Below are positions 11,901 to 22,420 of a stretch of DNA of 64,000 bases, one piece after another (the first letter of the stretch is position 1; each line of letters begins with the position of its first letter). The notes under the pieces are model-generated. The model worked only from the letters and a program-made list of their open reading frames with translations, had not been told where the DNA came from and did no database searches. This stretch comes from Adineta steineri (Eukaryota; Rotifera; Eurotatoria; Adinetida; Adinetidae), in NCBI GenBank assembly GCA_905250115.1, contig CAJNOI010000213.1, forward strand, positions 62,001 to 126,000, read 5' to 3'. The position numbers were made by a program, and so were the translations under genes.

Positions 11901-14900
11901 ATAAAAATTGAATAAATTCTAATAGAAAATATTAACTTGTGATAGACGTTGACCTGTATATGGATTCCATTGAATAATAAAATCATTGAAATCAATACTA
12001 AGTAAAAATGAATCATCATGAGCCCAACGAATTAATCGAAACTATTTTTAATAACTTGATAATATTTTAAAAAATCAAATAAAATAATTTTACTTTTTTC
12101 TCATTCATTCTTTCAGAGATAATTTCATCATAATTCTTATGATTATAAAATTGAAGAATATTTGAATATCCAATAGCTAATATATGTCCTTCATTACTAT
12201 GTTCAATCTTTTCATTTGATCTTTTATTTTAAAAAATTTATTTCAATTCAATTTCTTATACATACACATTCAATATGAGAAATTTGAAATTGTTTAAATA
12301 GAATTAATCCATCAATTGTATATGTATATATAATAAGAATATTAGAAAATGAAATACATACGAAATATCCACTTGGATGAACACTTAGTAATAATGGTTC
12401 ATTATCAAATTGATGATTTAATTCTTGAGTACTATTATTAAAAATATTTCTTTCATTTTTATTTATTTAAAACTAACTTTGTTTGCAAATTCCATATTTT
12501 AAGATAATGATCAATACCAATAGTAAATAATAATGATTTACGAATACATAATGTACCTGTTGTTACAGATCCATTATGACTATTATTCAATGCATATGTA
12601 AATATATTTTCTTCTTTTTTTCCATAATCCTATTAGGAATAAATACAATTTTTTTTTATTTCAAAAGGGGATGATCCAAAATGATGAGTTTTTCCACACT
12701 CTAGAAATGTCATAATACGAAAGTCCTTGTCACCCAGATCACGAATCTGTCATCCGTTTGTCTAGATCTGATCCTTTTTTTTCCAGCAATTTCCAATATT
12801 TTATGAGGAAAAATGGGATTTAAACTATTTTACTGTGTTTTTTATTTTGACGATGGCGTCGTCATTTTTCAATAGAATTTAAAACTTCCTTATACGAAAA
12901 TGATCAGCGAAGAAAGCTCTACAAAATCTGAGGGAAAAGAAAATTTTCTGAATACTTTGTGTGTTTGTGTTTGAAACCCCATAGAACTATCCTACTGAGA
13001 CCCAGGTACCCCCTATGGTAAACACGGCAAGAAAGGGATCAGATCCAGACAAACGGATGTCGGATTCGTGATCTGGGTGACCAGGACTGTCATATTACGA
13101 CATTTCTAGAGTGCGGAAAAATTCATGGTTTTTGGATCACCCTCTTTAAATTTTCAGTAAGTAGAAAATTCTTTTTCCTATTTACATCGGTAATAAAATA
13201 ATTTTGTGGAACTTACATCAATTTCTGAAGAAAATCATGATTATAACTTTCAATTTCAAGTTTTCCGGCTACTCCTGCTATTACGGACCTAAGCAATTGG
13301 CATCAAAAGTCATTAAATACAAACTAAGGCAGCCGCTTATCCCGAGATATTCCAATGCCTTGAAGTCTTGAAAGGATGTAGGTGACAGGTTAATAGTGGC
13401 GGCGCCAAGGGTGGACTCAGCCCACCCTGAAATTTTTTCAGATCTTAAAAAAATCAATGATACTCTATCTGAGCCCACCCTATTTGAAATTTACTAGGCC
13501 TGAGCCCATCCTAGTCAAGAATCCTGGCGCCGCCGCTACAGCTTAATATTTTACTCACACTTCAGAAGAACTGGTAATCATAATTTTTGAATTCATATAT
13601 GAAGGGGTTCTAATGCTAACAAATATGTCTTCTTTCAGTAAAGAAAAAGAATTGTTAATATTAAACACTTTAGTAATTCCGTGATTTTTTGATGAAGTGT
13701 TGTAAATATTAATAAACTTACAATTTTGGAAAAAGTAATTTCATATAAATGATTATAATTAGTTGCAGCTAATAATATTTCTTCATTTGGACTTAAAGCT
13801 AATGAGTGAATAATTTCATTTGTTGTTGATCTTTGATTTTTAAATGATAAATCTGATAAAAATATATTTTCAATTGATCTTATTGGAGCAGATTTTGTTG
13901 GATTTCTTCGTAAGTTTTGATGAAATAAATTGTTTATTAGAGATGATGGTAAAATAAATTTTCTTAAATAAGTTAAATCAATATTATTTTCACTTCTTTC
14001 AAACATAAAAATACATCCATTTCTAAAGAAAAAAAGAAGAATGTTTTTGTAAATATTTAAATATTTTATTTTTTGTTTTACGCAGTTGATACAAAAAGAC
14101 CACGTGAAAAAGGTAATAAACAAATAATTTGATTTTGATTATTATGAAATGTTGAATTTGAATATTGATCAAGATTTGTTGTAGATAAAGATTTTTTATT
14201 TAATATTAATCTGGATGATAATTTAGAAATTGATTGCATTTTTGATAAATTTTCTTCATTTTTTATATTTACAAATGAATTATTATTTGATTCATCAAGT
14301 TTTGTTCTATTCAATAATAATATTATACTCAATGAAATCAAGTGTATTTTAACGGGATGATATCAAAATCTCGAAGAAAAATCTCGAAGAGCCATCTTGA
14401 GGGTGTGAGTGTGGGTGTAGGTGTGGGTATGGATATAAGTGTGGGTGTGGGTGTGGATGTGATTGAGAAAGATAACATCATCCACGGCCACCCTTCGAAG
14501 TTAGCGTAAGAAAATATCATAGCAGAATGCTTCCCTACGCTTGGTGATTATTTTCTAGCTTTTTCCAATTTCAAGGTTTTACATTTTCGACATTTATTTT
14601 TCGAGATTTAACTTTTTTGGAAATTTTGTATTTCGAGATATTCTTTTCGAGATTTTTATTTTCGAGATTTTGAAGGTAATCCTATTTTAACTTACAGATT
14701 ATATTTTTGTATAATTTGTCCATGTTTATTAATAATATAAATAAATCCATAATCTAATCCTAATAAAATATGATTTTCATTGATCCAACAATGACAAGTT
14801 ATATTCATTGATTGATATTGTTCAAATTCTTCTTGTTTATATTGAGATAATCGACCATTATTTAAACGATATTGTTCGAATATACGATTACCAGTTAAAA

Positions 14901-15891
14901 TTATTTGAGACGAATCATTTGGATTAAATGAAATCTTTTAAAAAAGAAAAAGAAATAAATTTTTTTATTAACGAAATTACTTGTAGATTAAGTGGATTAT
15001 ATGAATGATTAATATGAATAGATAATATTCCAATAGATTTAAATTGTTGAATTGAATTGCTGGCAAAAGATCGAAAAGAAAAAGATCGAAACGCTAAATG
15101 GCGAATAACAAAAATTTCGAAAAAAAACTCCGAAATTTAAAACTTCGAACTTCGAAATATCGAAAAAATAAAATTCCGAACGGGTGTAAGTGGGTTTGGG
15201 CCTGAGTATGGGTATGAATATAACAGGATATCCACAACTACACCGACACCCTCATCCACACCTACATCCTCACCCTCACCCTCAAGATTCGAAAATTTTA
15301 TTTTTTGTGATATAGGTTTTTCGAGATTTTATTTTTCAAGATAGACGCTTTTCGTAATTTCATTTTTTCGAGCTCTTATTCTTTTGAAATTTTTTTTTTC
15401 GATCTTTTTCTTCTCGATCTTTTGCCGTCATACCGTTGAATTGACCAACAAACTAAAATATAATCAGGTTCACCACTTGATTTTTAATTAATTAAATATT
15501 TATTTCTTTGTTCAACTTACTAAAGTGCAAGAAGATATTTTGAATTATTTGAAAAAATTATTGAAATAATATGATTACAATTAATTGATTGTTTTAATAA
15601 AAGAATTTTTTCTTTTATTGGATTTTTTAAATTATCTTTTAGATTATAAAGAATAATACGACATTTATTTAATCCAATTGCCAAATATTCTTTATTTAAA
15701 CTTAGTGATAAACATTCCAATTTATCAAATTCGTTTTCATAATTTATTAAATATTGACATTTATAATCAATATTATACAAAATTACATTTCGATATGATG
15801 GATATATATAACAATATTCATTTAAATATATTAAACTATTTGATAACGAAGTTTTTATACCAAATAGATGTTTTATTGAGAATGAACACAT
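5904..15891 (-). CDS. CFAP57: Cilia- and flagella-associated protein 57 (WDR65), 21 exons
   Basis: A conserved ciliary protein with N-terminal WD40 repeats and a long C-terminal coiled coil. Exons, in transcription order: 15891-15521, 15475-15434, 15059-14981, 14934-14696, 14327-14082, 14022-13722, 12629-12478, 12449-12266, 12207-12094, 12041-11937, 11880-11773, 11722-11537, 10501-10349, 10284-9844, 9245-9072, 9019-8861, 8796-8653, 8603-8487, 7258-7127, 6465-6325, 6275-5904. All phases close, giving about 1319 residues (human protein about 1250). I recognise family stretches: FGIKTSLSNSLIY at the start, HSLALSPNEEILLAATNYNHLY and LLLSVHPSGYFV in the WD region, ILISINDDLFLSMGEDG before the coiled coil, LEKFAYVFNYKIRELTSQIG, and RQRAHFERA near the end. 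The start is the first in-frame ATG (MCSFSIKHLFG). Small introns are 45-60 nt; all larger ones contain repeats. A gap falls at the acceptor of exon 20 but probably hides nothing. The splice site after exon 8 is the least certain. Confidence 0.93.
6474..6573. other. Scaffold gap (100 N), probably spurious
   Basis: Exactly 100 N. The 47 bases before it (6427-6473) and the 47 after it (6574-6620) are identical, so the two contigs overlap and the gap is probably an artefact. The duplicated piece contains the 5' end of CFAP57 exon 20 and its TAG acceptor. Confidence 0.9.
6738..7042 (+). repeat. Repeat R2 copy in CFAP57 intron 19
   Basis: Its first 60 bases (TTCTCTTTCTCGTAGAGAAG and on) and last 40 bases (ending GAGCGTTAC) match, in reverse orientation, the ends of a copy at 8248-8478 in the neighbouring intron. 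The middles differ. The two copies flank exon 19 as inverted repeats. It also carries a short TG-rich block near 6898-6920. Superfamily unknown. Confidence 0.65.
7361..8247. mobile_element. hAT-like element in CFAP57 intron 18, interrupted by a second hAT element
   Basis: The ends are inverted repeats (CAGAGATGGACACAGGG at the left; CAGAGACGGGCACAGGG read inward from the right) flanked by a perfect 8-bp target duplication GTAACGCT (7353-7360 and 8248-8255). The duplication is the end of an R2 copy, so this element landed in an older repeat. Inside are an inverted pair around 7508-7640 and a short GGCAG tandem array that received the younger insertion at 8034. No transposase is visible; it is non-autonomous, about 700 bp without the insert. 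Confidence 0.85.
8034..8208. mobile_element. Nested non-autonomous hAT element (175 bp)
   Basis: Inverted ends CAGGGGCGTAAG and CAGGAGCGTAAATG (read inward). The 8-bp target duplication AGGGCAGG (8026-8033 and 8209-8216) was taken from the GGCAG tandem array of the host element. Because that array is repetitive, the exact ends could shift by a few bases, but element ends and duplication agree. It contains long G and C runs. It is the youngest layer of a three-deep nest (R2, hAT, hAT). Confidence 0.8.
8248..8478 (-). repeat. Repeat R2 copy in CFAP57 intron 18 (reverse)
   Basis: Reverse complement of the R2 type at 6738-7042, best matched over the outer 60 bases (8411-8478) and inner 40 bases (8248-8290). 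The hAT element at 7361-8247 was inserted at its inner end. The copy ends a few bases before exon 18. Confidence 0.6.
10581..10722. mobile_element. Small inverted-repeat element in CFAP57 intron 12
   Basis: The ends share AGGGGAAAACA in inverted orientation, followed inward by AAGACTTCA-type repeats, and a short direct repeat GCGTA lies on both sides. The middle holds several diverged AGACTTCA units. The superfamily is unclear; the duplication is too short to be decisive. Confidence 0.5.
10765..11405. mobile_element. Foldback element (palindrome) in CFAP57 intron 12
   Basis: Two arms of roughly 285 bases (10765-11052 and about 11118-11405) are inverted copies of each other with only scattered mismatches, separated by about 65 bases. 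The outer ends are TATCATCTTACGAGG, so a TA target duplication is possible, as in Tc1/mariner-type MITEs. No coding capacity; reading frames across the arms mirror each other. A transcript of the intron would fold into a long hairpin. Confidence 0.85.
12666..13144. mobile_element. Inverted-repeat element in CFAP57 intron 6
   Basis: The left arm (12666-12775, beginning GGGATGATCCAAAA) and the right arm (about 13030-13144) are inverted copies over roughly 110 bases with several mismatches; both contain CACCCAGATCACGAAT and GACATTTCTAGAGTGCG or its variants. The flanks are TTTCAAA on the left and TTTAAA on the right. It is non-coding. The arms are less alike than those of the foldback at 10765, so it is probably older. 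Confidence 0.75.
13394..13538. mobile_element. Non-autonomous hAT-like element (145 bp) in CFAP57 intron 6
   Basis: Inverted ends TAGTGGCGGCGCCAAGG and TAGCGGCGGCGCCAGG (read inward). The flanks CAGGTTAA (13386-13393) and CAGCTTAA (13539-13546) agree at seven of eight bases, a slightly decayed hAT-type target duplication. The interior repeats CCCACCCT and its relatives. Confidence 0.75.
14341..14690. repeat. R3 palindromic element filling CFAP57 intron 4
   Basis: Intron 4 (14328-14695) is almost entirely this element. The arms are inverted arrays of an AAATCTCGA-type unit (TCAAAATCTCGAAGAAAAAT at the left; the reverse complement pattern CGAGATTTT repeated up to 14681 at the right). The core at 14400-14463 is a TG-rich array (GTGTGGGTGTAGGTGTGGG and on). 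The same architecture is seen at 15061-15432 and 43948-44575. Confidence 0.7.
15061..15432. repeat. R3 palindromic element filling CFAP57 intron 2
   Basis: Intron 2 (15060-15433) is almost wholly element. Inverted ends of about 30 bases begin GGCAAAAGATCGA and continue with AAAGATCGAAA. Inside are CGA/A-rich arm arrays and a G-rich then C-rich core (GGGTGTAAGTGGG near 15181; CCTCACCCTCACCCTCAAG near 15270). On the gene strand the element's end TTTTGCC directly precedes the AG of the splice acceptor, so hardly any intron sequence lies outside it. Confidence 0.75.
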
Positions 15892-17189
15892 TGAAATATT
15901 CTTCAAAATCTTTAACTTTGTTTTATTTACCGCTCAATTCTTTTTTTTAATTAACCAAATGTTATCCATAATTTATTCAATATTCGATGTAGAGAAATCT
16001 TCAACATACAGATATTAACAGACTGTAACATCTTACAATTTGAAAGACCATTGAGGGTGGGTGTAAATAACACATACACCATAATTACATTCTCACTCAC
16101 ACACACCCTTGAAAAACTTCAAGAGATGTATACAGAAAGTTCATTTATGCACAGGGCAAACACTTTTTCACCTTACTGTATGACAAGTTGAAAAAAAAAC
16201 AGATCATTAATTCTTTCTTTTATTAGCGTAAGAGTGTGCAAGTGCAATTCATACTATTATAAAATATTCAACAAATCTTCTTTTAACCTTTATTCAGTTC
16301 TTGTATTCAAACGAGTTAACTTTCTTTTTTTTGTTTAATAATCTTCAACAAGGCATTTATAATCTTATCTTTATTATTACGAATTTTATTATAAAAATTC
16401 TTTTCAAAGAGTAAATTTGAAAATGAATATCTTTTTAGATAGAGTTATTTAAGTAAAAGAAAAAAAACGATCTTTATTGTTCTATTACTATTATAGAAAA
16501 TTAATATGGTTTTTTAATATAACATGTGTACAATATTATATCAAAGTCAAATAAATATCTCTCACTCTTCATATATATATATTAATACAACGGATTATTG
16601 TTCGACTTTGTTAATAATAGAAATATTTTCTTAAAGATGTAATGAGCGACAGTCAGTTATTGTATGAATAAGAAAGAAGTTTACATAGACTAACAATATA
16701 TTAGGAACCTATCTAGTTAAAACATAAAAATCATCAGAAGTCTCCTCTTAGATATATGATTATGTACTTATATTTTATTTCAAATCATAATTAGACAAAC
16801 TTATAAGAGCAGAACGTAATTAACATGTGGCTAATAAAGAATAGTAACTTTAATTAGTCTTTATTGTAGACTTCTTTTTCATAATGATGCTCTAAAATAG
16901 CACAAGCCTGTCATTTATTGTCGAGAAGAATAACTTCTTTATACTCTCTCACCATAAATTATGATAGAAATCTCAATTTATATTAGTTGTAAAGATAAGA
17001 GTATTCTATTGTCTTGAGATATACAAATGACTAAAATAAAATATATTTTTGAATATCCTTAAAGTTTCGTCAGAAATTCTTTCGACAGCATAGATTAAGA
17101 AAACTCATTTAAACTAATGACATTTTAACAAATAATTGTTTCTGCTAGAGATATTTCATTATTTTAATTTTAATCTCAGTTGATAAATA
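15892..17189. other. Intergenic between CFAP57 and the gap
   Basis: AT-rich, no convincing exon on either strand. A TG/CA block (GAGGGTGGGTGTAAATAACA then CACTCACACACACCC) lies near 16052-16115. The C-terminal exons expected for the ERp44 gene are not found here. Confidence 0.6.
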
Positions 17190-17229
17190 AATGTGGAAAC
17201 TTCGGATTGTATCCGAGAGTTATGTGTAC
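17190..17229 (+). repeat. R1 repeat fragment ending at a gap
   Basis: Forty bases identical to the 5' end of the copy at 146, running directly into the gap at 17230-17329. The gap probably exists because the assembler stopped in a multicopy repeat. Confidence 0.8.
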
Positions 17230-17329
17230 NNNNNNNNNNNNNNNNNNNNNNNNNNNNNNNNNNNNNNNNNNNNNNNNNNNNNNNNNNNNNNNNNNNNNNN
17301 NNNNNNNNNNNNNNNNNNNNNNNNNNNNN
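17230..17329. other. Scaffold gap (100 N)
   Basis: Exactly 100 N, so probably a gap of unknown true length. It lies between an R1 fragment and the ERp44 exon 5 splice donor. Confidence 0.95.
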
Positions 17330-17333
17330 TCAC

Positions 17334-17897
17334 CTTGCACCACGATATTCTCGTTTTGTCATAATTCCATGTCGATAAAATTTTAATGTTGGATATTTAT
17401 TAACATGATATTTTGTTGATATTGATGCTAACAAAAAAAAAGAAATTTATTTTAGGAAATTATTTTGTTTGTTTTTACATTGGGAATCACAATCAACTTT
17501 TCCAATAACAACAAGTCCTTGTTGCTTAAAATATTAATAAGAAAATATTTTATTTTTTGAAAATAAAACTTTCAATAACACACCGGATATTGTTTAGCAA
17601 CTTTATCAGCAAATTGATCATAAATAGGATTAAGCATTTGACTAAATCGACACCAATTTGCATAAAAATTAATAAAAACAAGTTCATTTGAAGCTAAAAT
17701 TTATTTTATTATTAAAATAAATATTTTGAAATTATTCTTACAAAGTATTGAATCAATATTACTACTTGTAATTTGTATTGCACCACTCCAAACATAACAA
17801 ACCTATTTAATTTTTAGAATTTAGAATAAAAAAAACCTGTTCTTCCGATTCTTAAACTTACAAAACTAAGAAATAAATTTAATTTAAATAGATACAT
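17334..17897 (-). CDS. ERP44: Endoplasmic reticulum resident protein 44, N-terminal part only
   Basis: A thioredoxin-fold chaperone of the early secretory pathway that retains unassembled cargo through mixed disulfides. Five exons: 17897-17862, 17802-17742, 17693-17584, 17524-17479, 17427-17334; phases are consistent. Residues 1-20 or so form a hydrophobic signal sequence (MYLFKLNLFLSF). The active-site region reads FYANWCRFSQML, with the CRFS motif that distinguishes ERp44 from CXXC disulfide isomerases. VDCDSQ, KYPTLKFYRHG and KREYRGAR follow as in human ERp44. About 116 of the usual 400 or so residues are present. The last exon ends at a GTGA donor four bases from the gap, and nothing on the far side continues the protein. 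The gene is therefore cut by the assembly or by a rearrangement at the R1 repeat. It is divergent from CCDC6, about 440 bp away. Confidence 0.92.
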
Positions 17898-18333
17898 TGT
17901 TCTTTTGGCTTAATTGAAACTAATCTAGAAAAATAAAATAAAATAAAAAATTTATTAAGAAATTATTTAATAAAACCACGTGAGATCACACGCTACATGA
18001 TTTAACCCAAAATAAACAAAGAAAAACAATTCTACTATTCGTTTATTTAACCAATCAATATCATCCAACAATTGAATTTTTTTTATTTCAATAATTAAAT
18101 TATTTTTATTTCTATTAACTAATTTTTTATTGAAAAAAAAATTTTTTTTAAAAAAAATAAAATCAAAGTGCATAAATGTGTTGAATATTTTCTTAGAGGA
18201 TAAATAGATTTTTCTCATGAAAGAAATCGTTAAATCATCATTTAGCTATCATGAGTGCCGAAAAGTAATATTTTGATTTATTATTAATAAAAGAAAAATT
18301 TGTTTTTAAATTAAAATTAGTATAATCCATTCA

Positions 18334-19970
18334 ATGCAAACCGATAGTGAATGTGAAAGTGATGTTTCATCAATAGCTGATTCATCAGTAACAAATCCAA
18401 ATCAATTAATAGTTAATCGTGAACATTTATTAAAACGTGTTGATTCTTTATCACAAGAAAATCGTGTTCTTAAAGTTGAACTTGAAACATACAAATTACG
18501 TTTAAAAGCTTCACAACAAGAAATCAAACAATTAAAACAGTTTGTTTATTTCAACATATATATATATTATTTCTAATCTTTTTTTCTTCTAAATTAAAGT
18601 GCAAGTGTTCATATGCAAGCTAAAGCTGAACAAGAAGAAGAATTTATTTCAAATACACTTTTAAAAAAAATTCAAGAATTAAAAAAAGAAAAAGAAACTT
18701 TAGCAAATAATTATGAACGTGAAGAAGAATTTTTAACAAATGATTTATCAAGAAAATTACAACAATTAAGAGAAGAAAAACAAACTTTAGAACAATCATT
18801 AGAACAAGAACAAGCATCACAAATTAATAAATTATTAAAAAGAATTAAACGTTTAGAAGCTGAAACGATTAATAAACAAACTACTCTAGTATTCATTCAA
18901 TTTTTCTTTATTTTTTAATTCTAATTAATTTTATTTAGGAACAATTAAAAAGAGAAAAAATTGAATTAGAAAATACTTTAGAAAAAGAACAAGAATCATT
19001 AGTTAATCGATTATGGAAAAGAATGGAAAAATTAGAAACAGATAAAAGATTACTTCAACAAAAACTTGAACAACCTGATCAAACAATTAATTCAACAAAT
19101 ACTGTAAGAATTTTATTCAATATTTAATTATAAAACAATTAGAACAAAAAAATCGATGTGGGGATTAATATCAAACGTTTCAGAATGTTTAAAATATCTT
19201 TTATCTCACACATATTTTCATGCGTGAAAACGATAAACATTCTAAGCCTCTTTTTTAAAAAGATACATTGAGAAAAACTTATCCAAAAATTATCAAAGTT
19301 TCTTTTTTTGATTAACTTTTTTACAACTAATAATTAATTTATAGGATTGTCATCCATCATCATCAGTTGATTCAACAATTGTAAATACAAATCCAGTATC
19401 AATAATATCAACCGATGATATGTCATCTCGTTCAAATTCAGTTATATCTGCAAATATAACAAATCGTCTTTCATTACCAAATGTTGATCATATTCAACAA
19501 TTAAAACGTGAAGTTGATAAACTTAAAAGAGAATTAAGTCATACACAAGAATCACATCGACAAAAAATGGAACAATTCGTACGAGAAGAACAAGATATTA
19601 GAAATGAAAATTTACGTTTACAACGAAAATTACAACTTGAAGTTTGTTAATTATTTTTTTTCTAATAAAAAAAAACAATTCTTTTAAATAAAAGGTTGAT
19701 CGTCGTGAACAACTCTGTCGTCAATTAAGTGAAAGTGAATCATCACTTGAAATGGATGAAGAACGTGCATTAAATGAACGAATGAAAGCTTTTCCTAAAC
19801 AACAAAGAACTAGTTCATCATCTCAACAACATTTACAACGTTCAAGAACAGTTTCAAGTCCATCATCAAATCAGAATTTAAATCTTGAACAAAATTCATC
19901 AACAACAAATGATTTTCAAAGACCACGACCTCCATCAACTAGTTTAGATAATCCTAATCAAATGGAATAG
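18334..19970 (+). CDS. CCDC6: Coiled-coil domain-containing protein 6
   Basis: Five exons: 18334-18539, 18600-18888, 18939-19103, 19345-19641, 19695-19970; about 410 residues, slightly shorter than human CCDC6 (about 475). Recognisable stretches are [75 protein letters not shown] and [17 protein letters not shown], all close to vertebrate CCDC6. Most of the protein is coiled coil with heptad leucines. The C-terminal part, proline-rich in vertebrates, is short here and rich in Ser, Gln and Asn. In mammals CCDC6 is a cytosolic and nuclear phosphoprotein linked to the DNA damage response and to CREB1 repression; that role here is inferred. Introns are 50-60 nt except the third (241 nt). Start chosen as the first ATG ahead of the conserved region. 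Confidence 0.95.
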
Positions 19971-22420
19971 ATTCATCTATTCAATTTCAAAGACGAGCCT
20001 TCTTTCTTCTTTCTTCTCTTTTTTATTGTATATATTTCTTAACATAACTATTTCTTTTGCTCTTACGGTGATACTAATGATAAAAAAAAAACAAGAGAAA
20101 CCAAGCAAAAGTAAATTATTTATTTATATTTAATCAATTTTTACATAGATTCTCACGTTTGAAAAAAATAATAATAATTCGTTATTTATTATCAGGGACC
20201 TTTGGTTTTCTTCTTAAAGAAATAATTATTAAAATGAAATACTTACCTTTAATAGATCTAAAACATCTCCTTTTTTGTTTTGAGTGAATTATTGTTTTTC
20301 AAATAATTTTATTAAATATTCATCATGTATCAATCGTTTTCAATTACATTCTTTAATTTAATATATTTTCATCATTCCAATTAATATTAATTCAATAATA
20401 ATAATAATAAATAAATTGGCAATAGAATTTATATATTATCTATCAACATTTTTATTAGAACAAGAATTTAATATGAATACTAACAATTATTTCTAGTCAA
20501 TATTATTAACTCAACTTAATTATAGATATGTTTAATAATCATCTTTCTTTGTTGGAACATCGATATTTGTTATTATTAAAAAGTCATTTTCTATTCATAT
20601 GATATATAATTATTAAATAAATGTTCTTTTTTGTCTTATGAGAAAATAAGGGTGCGGCTAAAGACAAGATAAACCTATAGTCACACACTCATTTAGTAGA
20701 GAGCATCTCAAGACAAATCTTTTGAAAAACAATTAACTCTGAACAAAGGAATACTCAATAGATTTGGTTTAAATCGTTTTTTTTCAAAATGTTTCCAGAA
20801 TACTATATATTGTTTTGACGCGGCTTCATAACATATTTGTAGTTCTTCTAAATATTCGTAGAAAACTGTAAAACTTATTAGAACATGAAATTGAAGTCTA
20901 TGCAATATAACTGCTGTTTTAATCTAAAAATCTAAAACTTTCATTCTATTTTCAACGTTATTATTAGTTTTATATTGGAAAAAGCATTTCATTGATATTT
21001 TGTAATATGATTCAAATATTTTAATTTCCTCATCATAATCATATATTAGTTGAGTGAAAAACGAAGAAAAAATAAAATATACTTAAAATCAAAAATCAGT
21101 AGAATTTTTCATGATAAAGGTAAACACGATTTTTACAAATGGTTTTAGTATTCCTAGTGGATCCAATATTTTTCCAATAACTTCTTTTTTTTCTTATAAT
21201 ATAACTTTGTACCAATGCTTCATCCTATCAACATCATCATTTCACACCTAAAAGTTGAAAAAAAAATGTATTTATTACAAAGAGACTGAATATACACATT
21301 GTACAGATGGTAATGTTACGGTATGTGAGTAGTGACACATTCATCATCTACACTCGTATGTAAAATTATAATTGCGCGATCAAAAGTCTATATAAGTTTC
21401 GTTACATTCATTCAAAGTCGGATGTAAGTATACGTCTCTCCTCTCGAAGGAATTAATAAGTATTGATATTAATGATAAAAATGATTCATAGTTTTAGCCA
21501 GATAATAATGAATAAAAGTAATCATTATAAGACATATGTCTTCCTTATCCTTGAATCAGATGACAGTGATATTATTTATTATTAATGTATATTTTTGAGT
21601 AGTTCTAATCTCTTCTTGTTGTATACGTACTTTGAAATGACATGCTTGATTTGTCCTTCTGATTCACATTTTTCTCATTTATATTCTTAATGTGGGTGTC
21701 TCTCTTCTATATGACGTAAGTTAACTCATGCTTTCTTTTGAATTTGTCCTTCGACCTTATATTTTTCTGTTATTTTGTTTACTATCATTCTTCATATTAT
21801 ATAACCAACGAGGAATAACACACTGAAGGTACAGTCATTAATATTCCAAGTACATCTATCTACATACGAAATCTTAAGTCTCATCTATTAGATAAGAAAT
21901 CATGATAATATTCTTTGTTTTATTTGATTGTTTAAAAGTTAAATTACTCAATATTTAATTTTATTTTCTAAAAAAATTTCCCAATTACTTTGTATCTGAT
22001 CTATTCATTTGATAGTTATGAATCAATATATTTAAAAAACAAGAAAGACTATTTTAATAACGAATAATTTAATAAATTTTCTAAAAATATTTATTATATA
22101 ACATAGAAATGCATAAGATTTACTCAAGCGAAAAACAGGAAGTAGACAAAAAAAAATTTCTCCTCGATAACTATCACTGTAAACATGCTTATATTTTTAT
22201 CAATTTCCTTCTATAAATATAGGAGGAAAAAAGAAATACATTATAATATCATTTACCTTTATCAATAATGTGGTGTATATTCTAATTTGATTCAATTTTT
22301 CTTGGTGAGTAAGAAAAAAAAATCAATCTAGTTGTTATTTAATATACTATGTACATTAGTCATCGTTAGTGACATATGTCCTTTCACTAGTTTTCAATTA
22401 TTTATTAGACAAAATAAGAA
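19971..22420. other. Intergenic, AT-rich
   Basis: No gene recognised. A 65-codon open stretch at 20708-20905 (minus) has no family resemblance and no clear splice context. Poly(A/T)-rich runs and simple ATA/ATT repeats are common. Possible promoter sequences of the downstream kinase gene cannot be pinned down. Confidence 0.6.

Noticed and set aside
13281-13478. 65-codon minus-strand frame
   Set aside because: It covers the hAT-like element at 13394 and has no host-gene features.
17967-18218. 83-codon minus-strand frame between ERP44 and CCDC6
   Set aside because: Very AT-rich, with long Phe/Lys/Asn runs and no splice context or family resemblance; could be leader sequence. Not supported as a gene.
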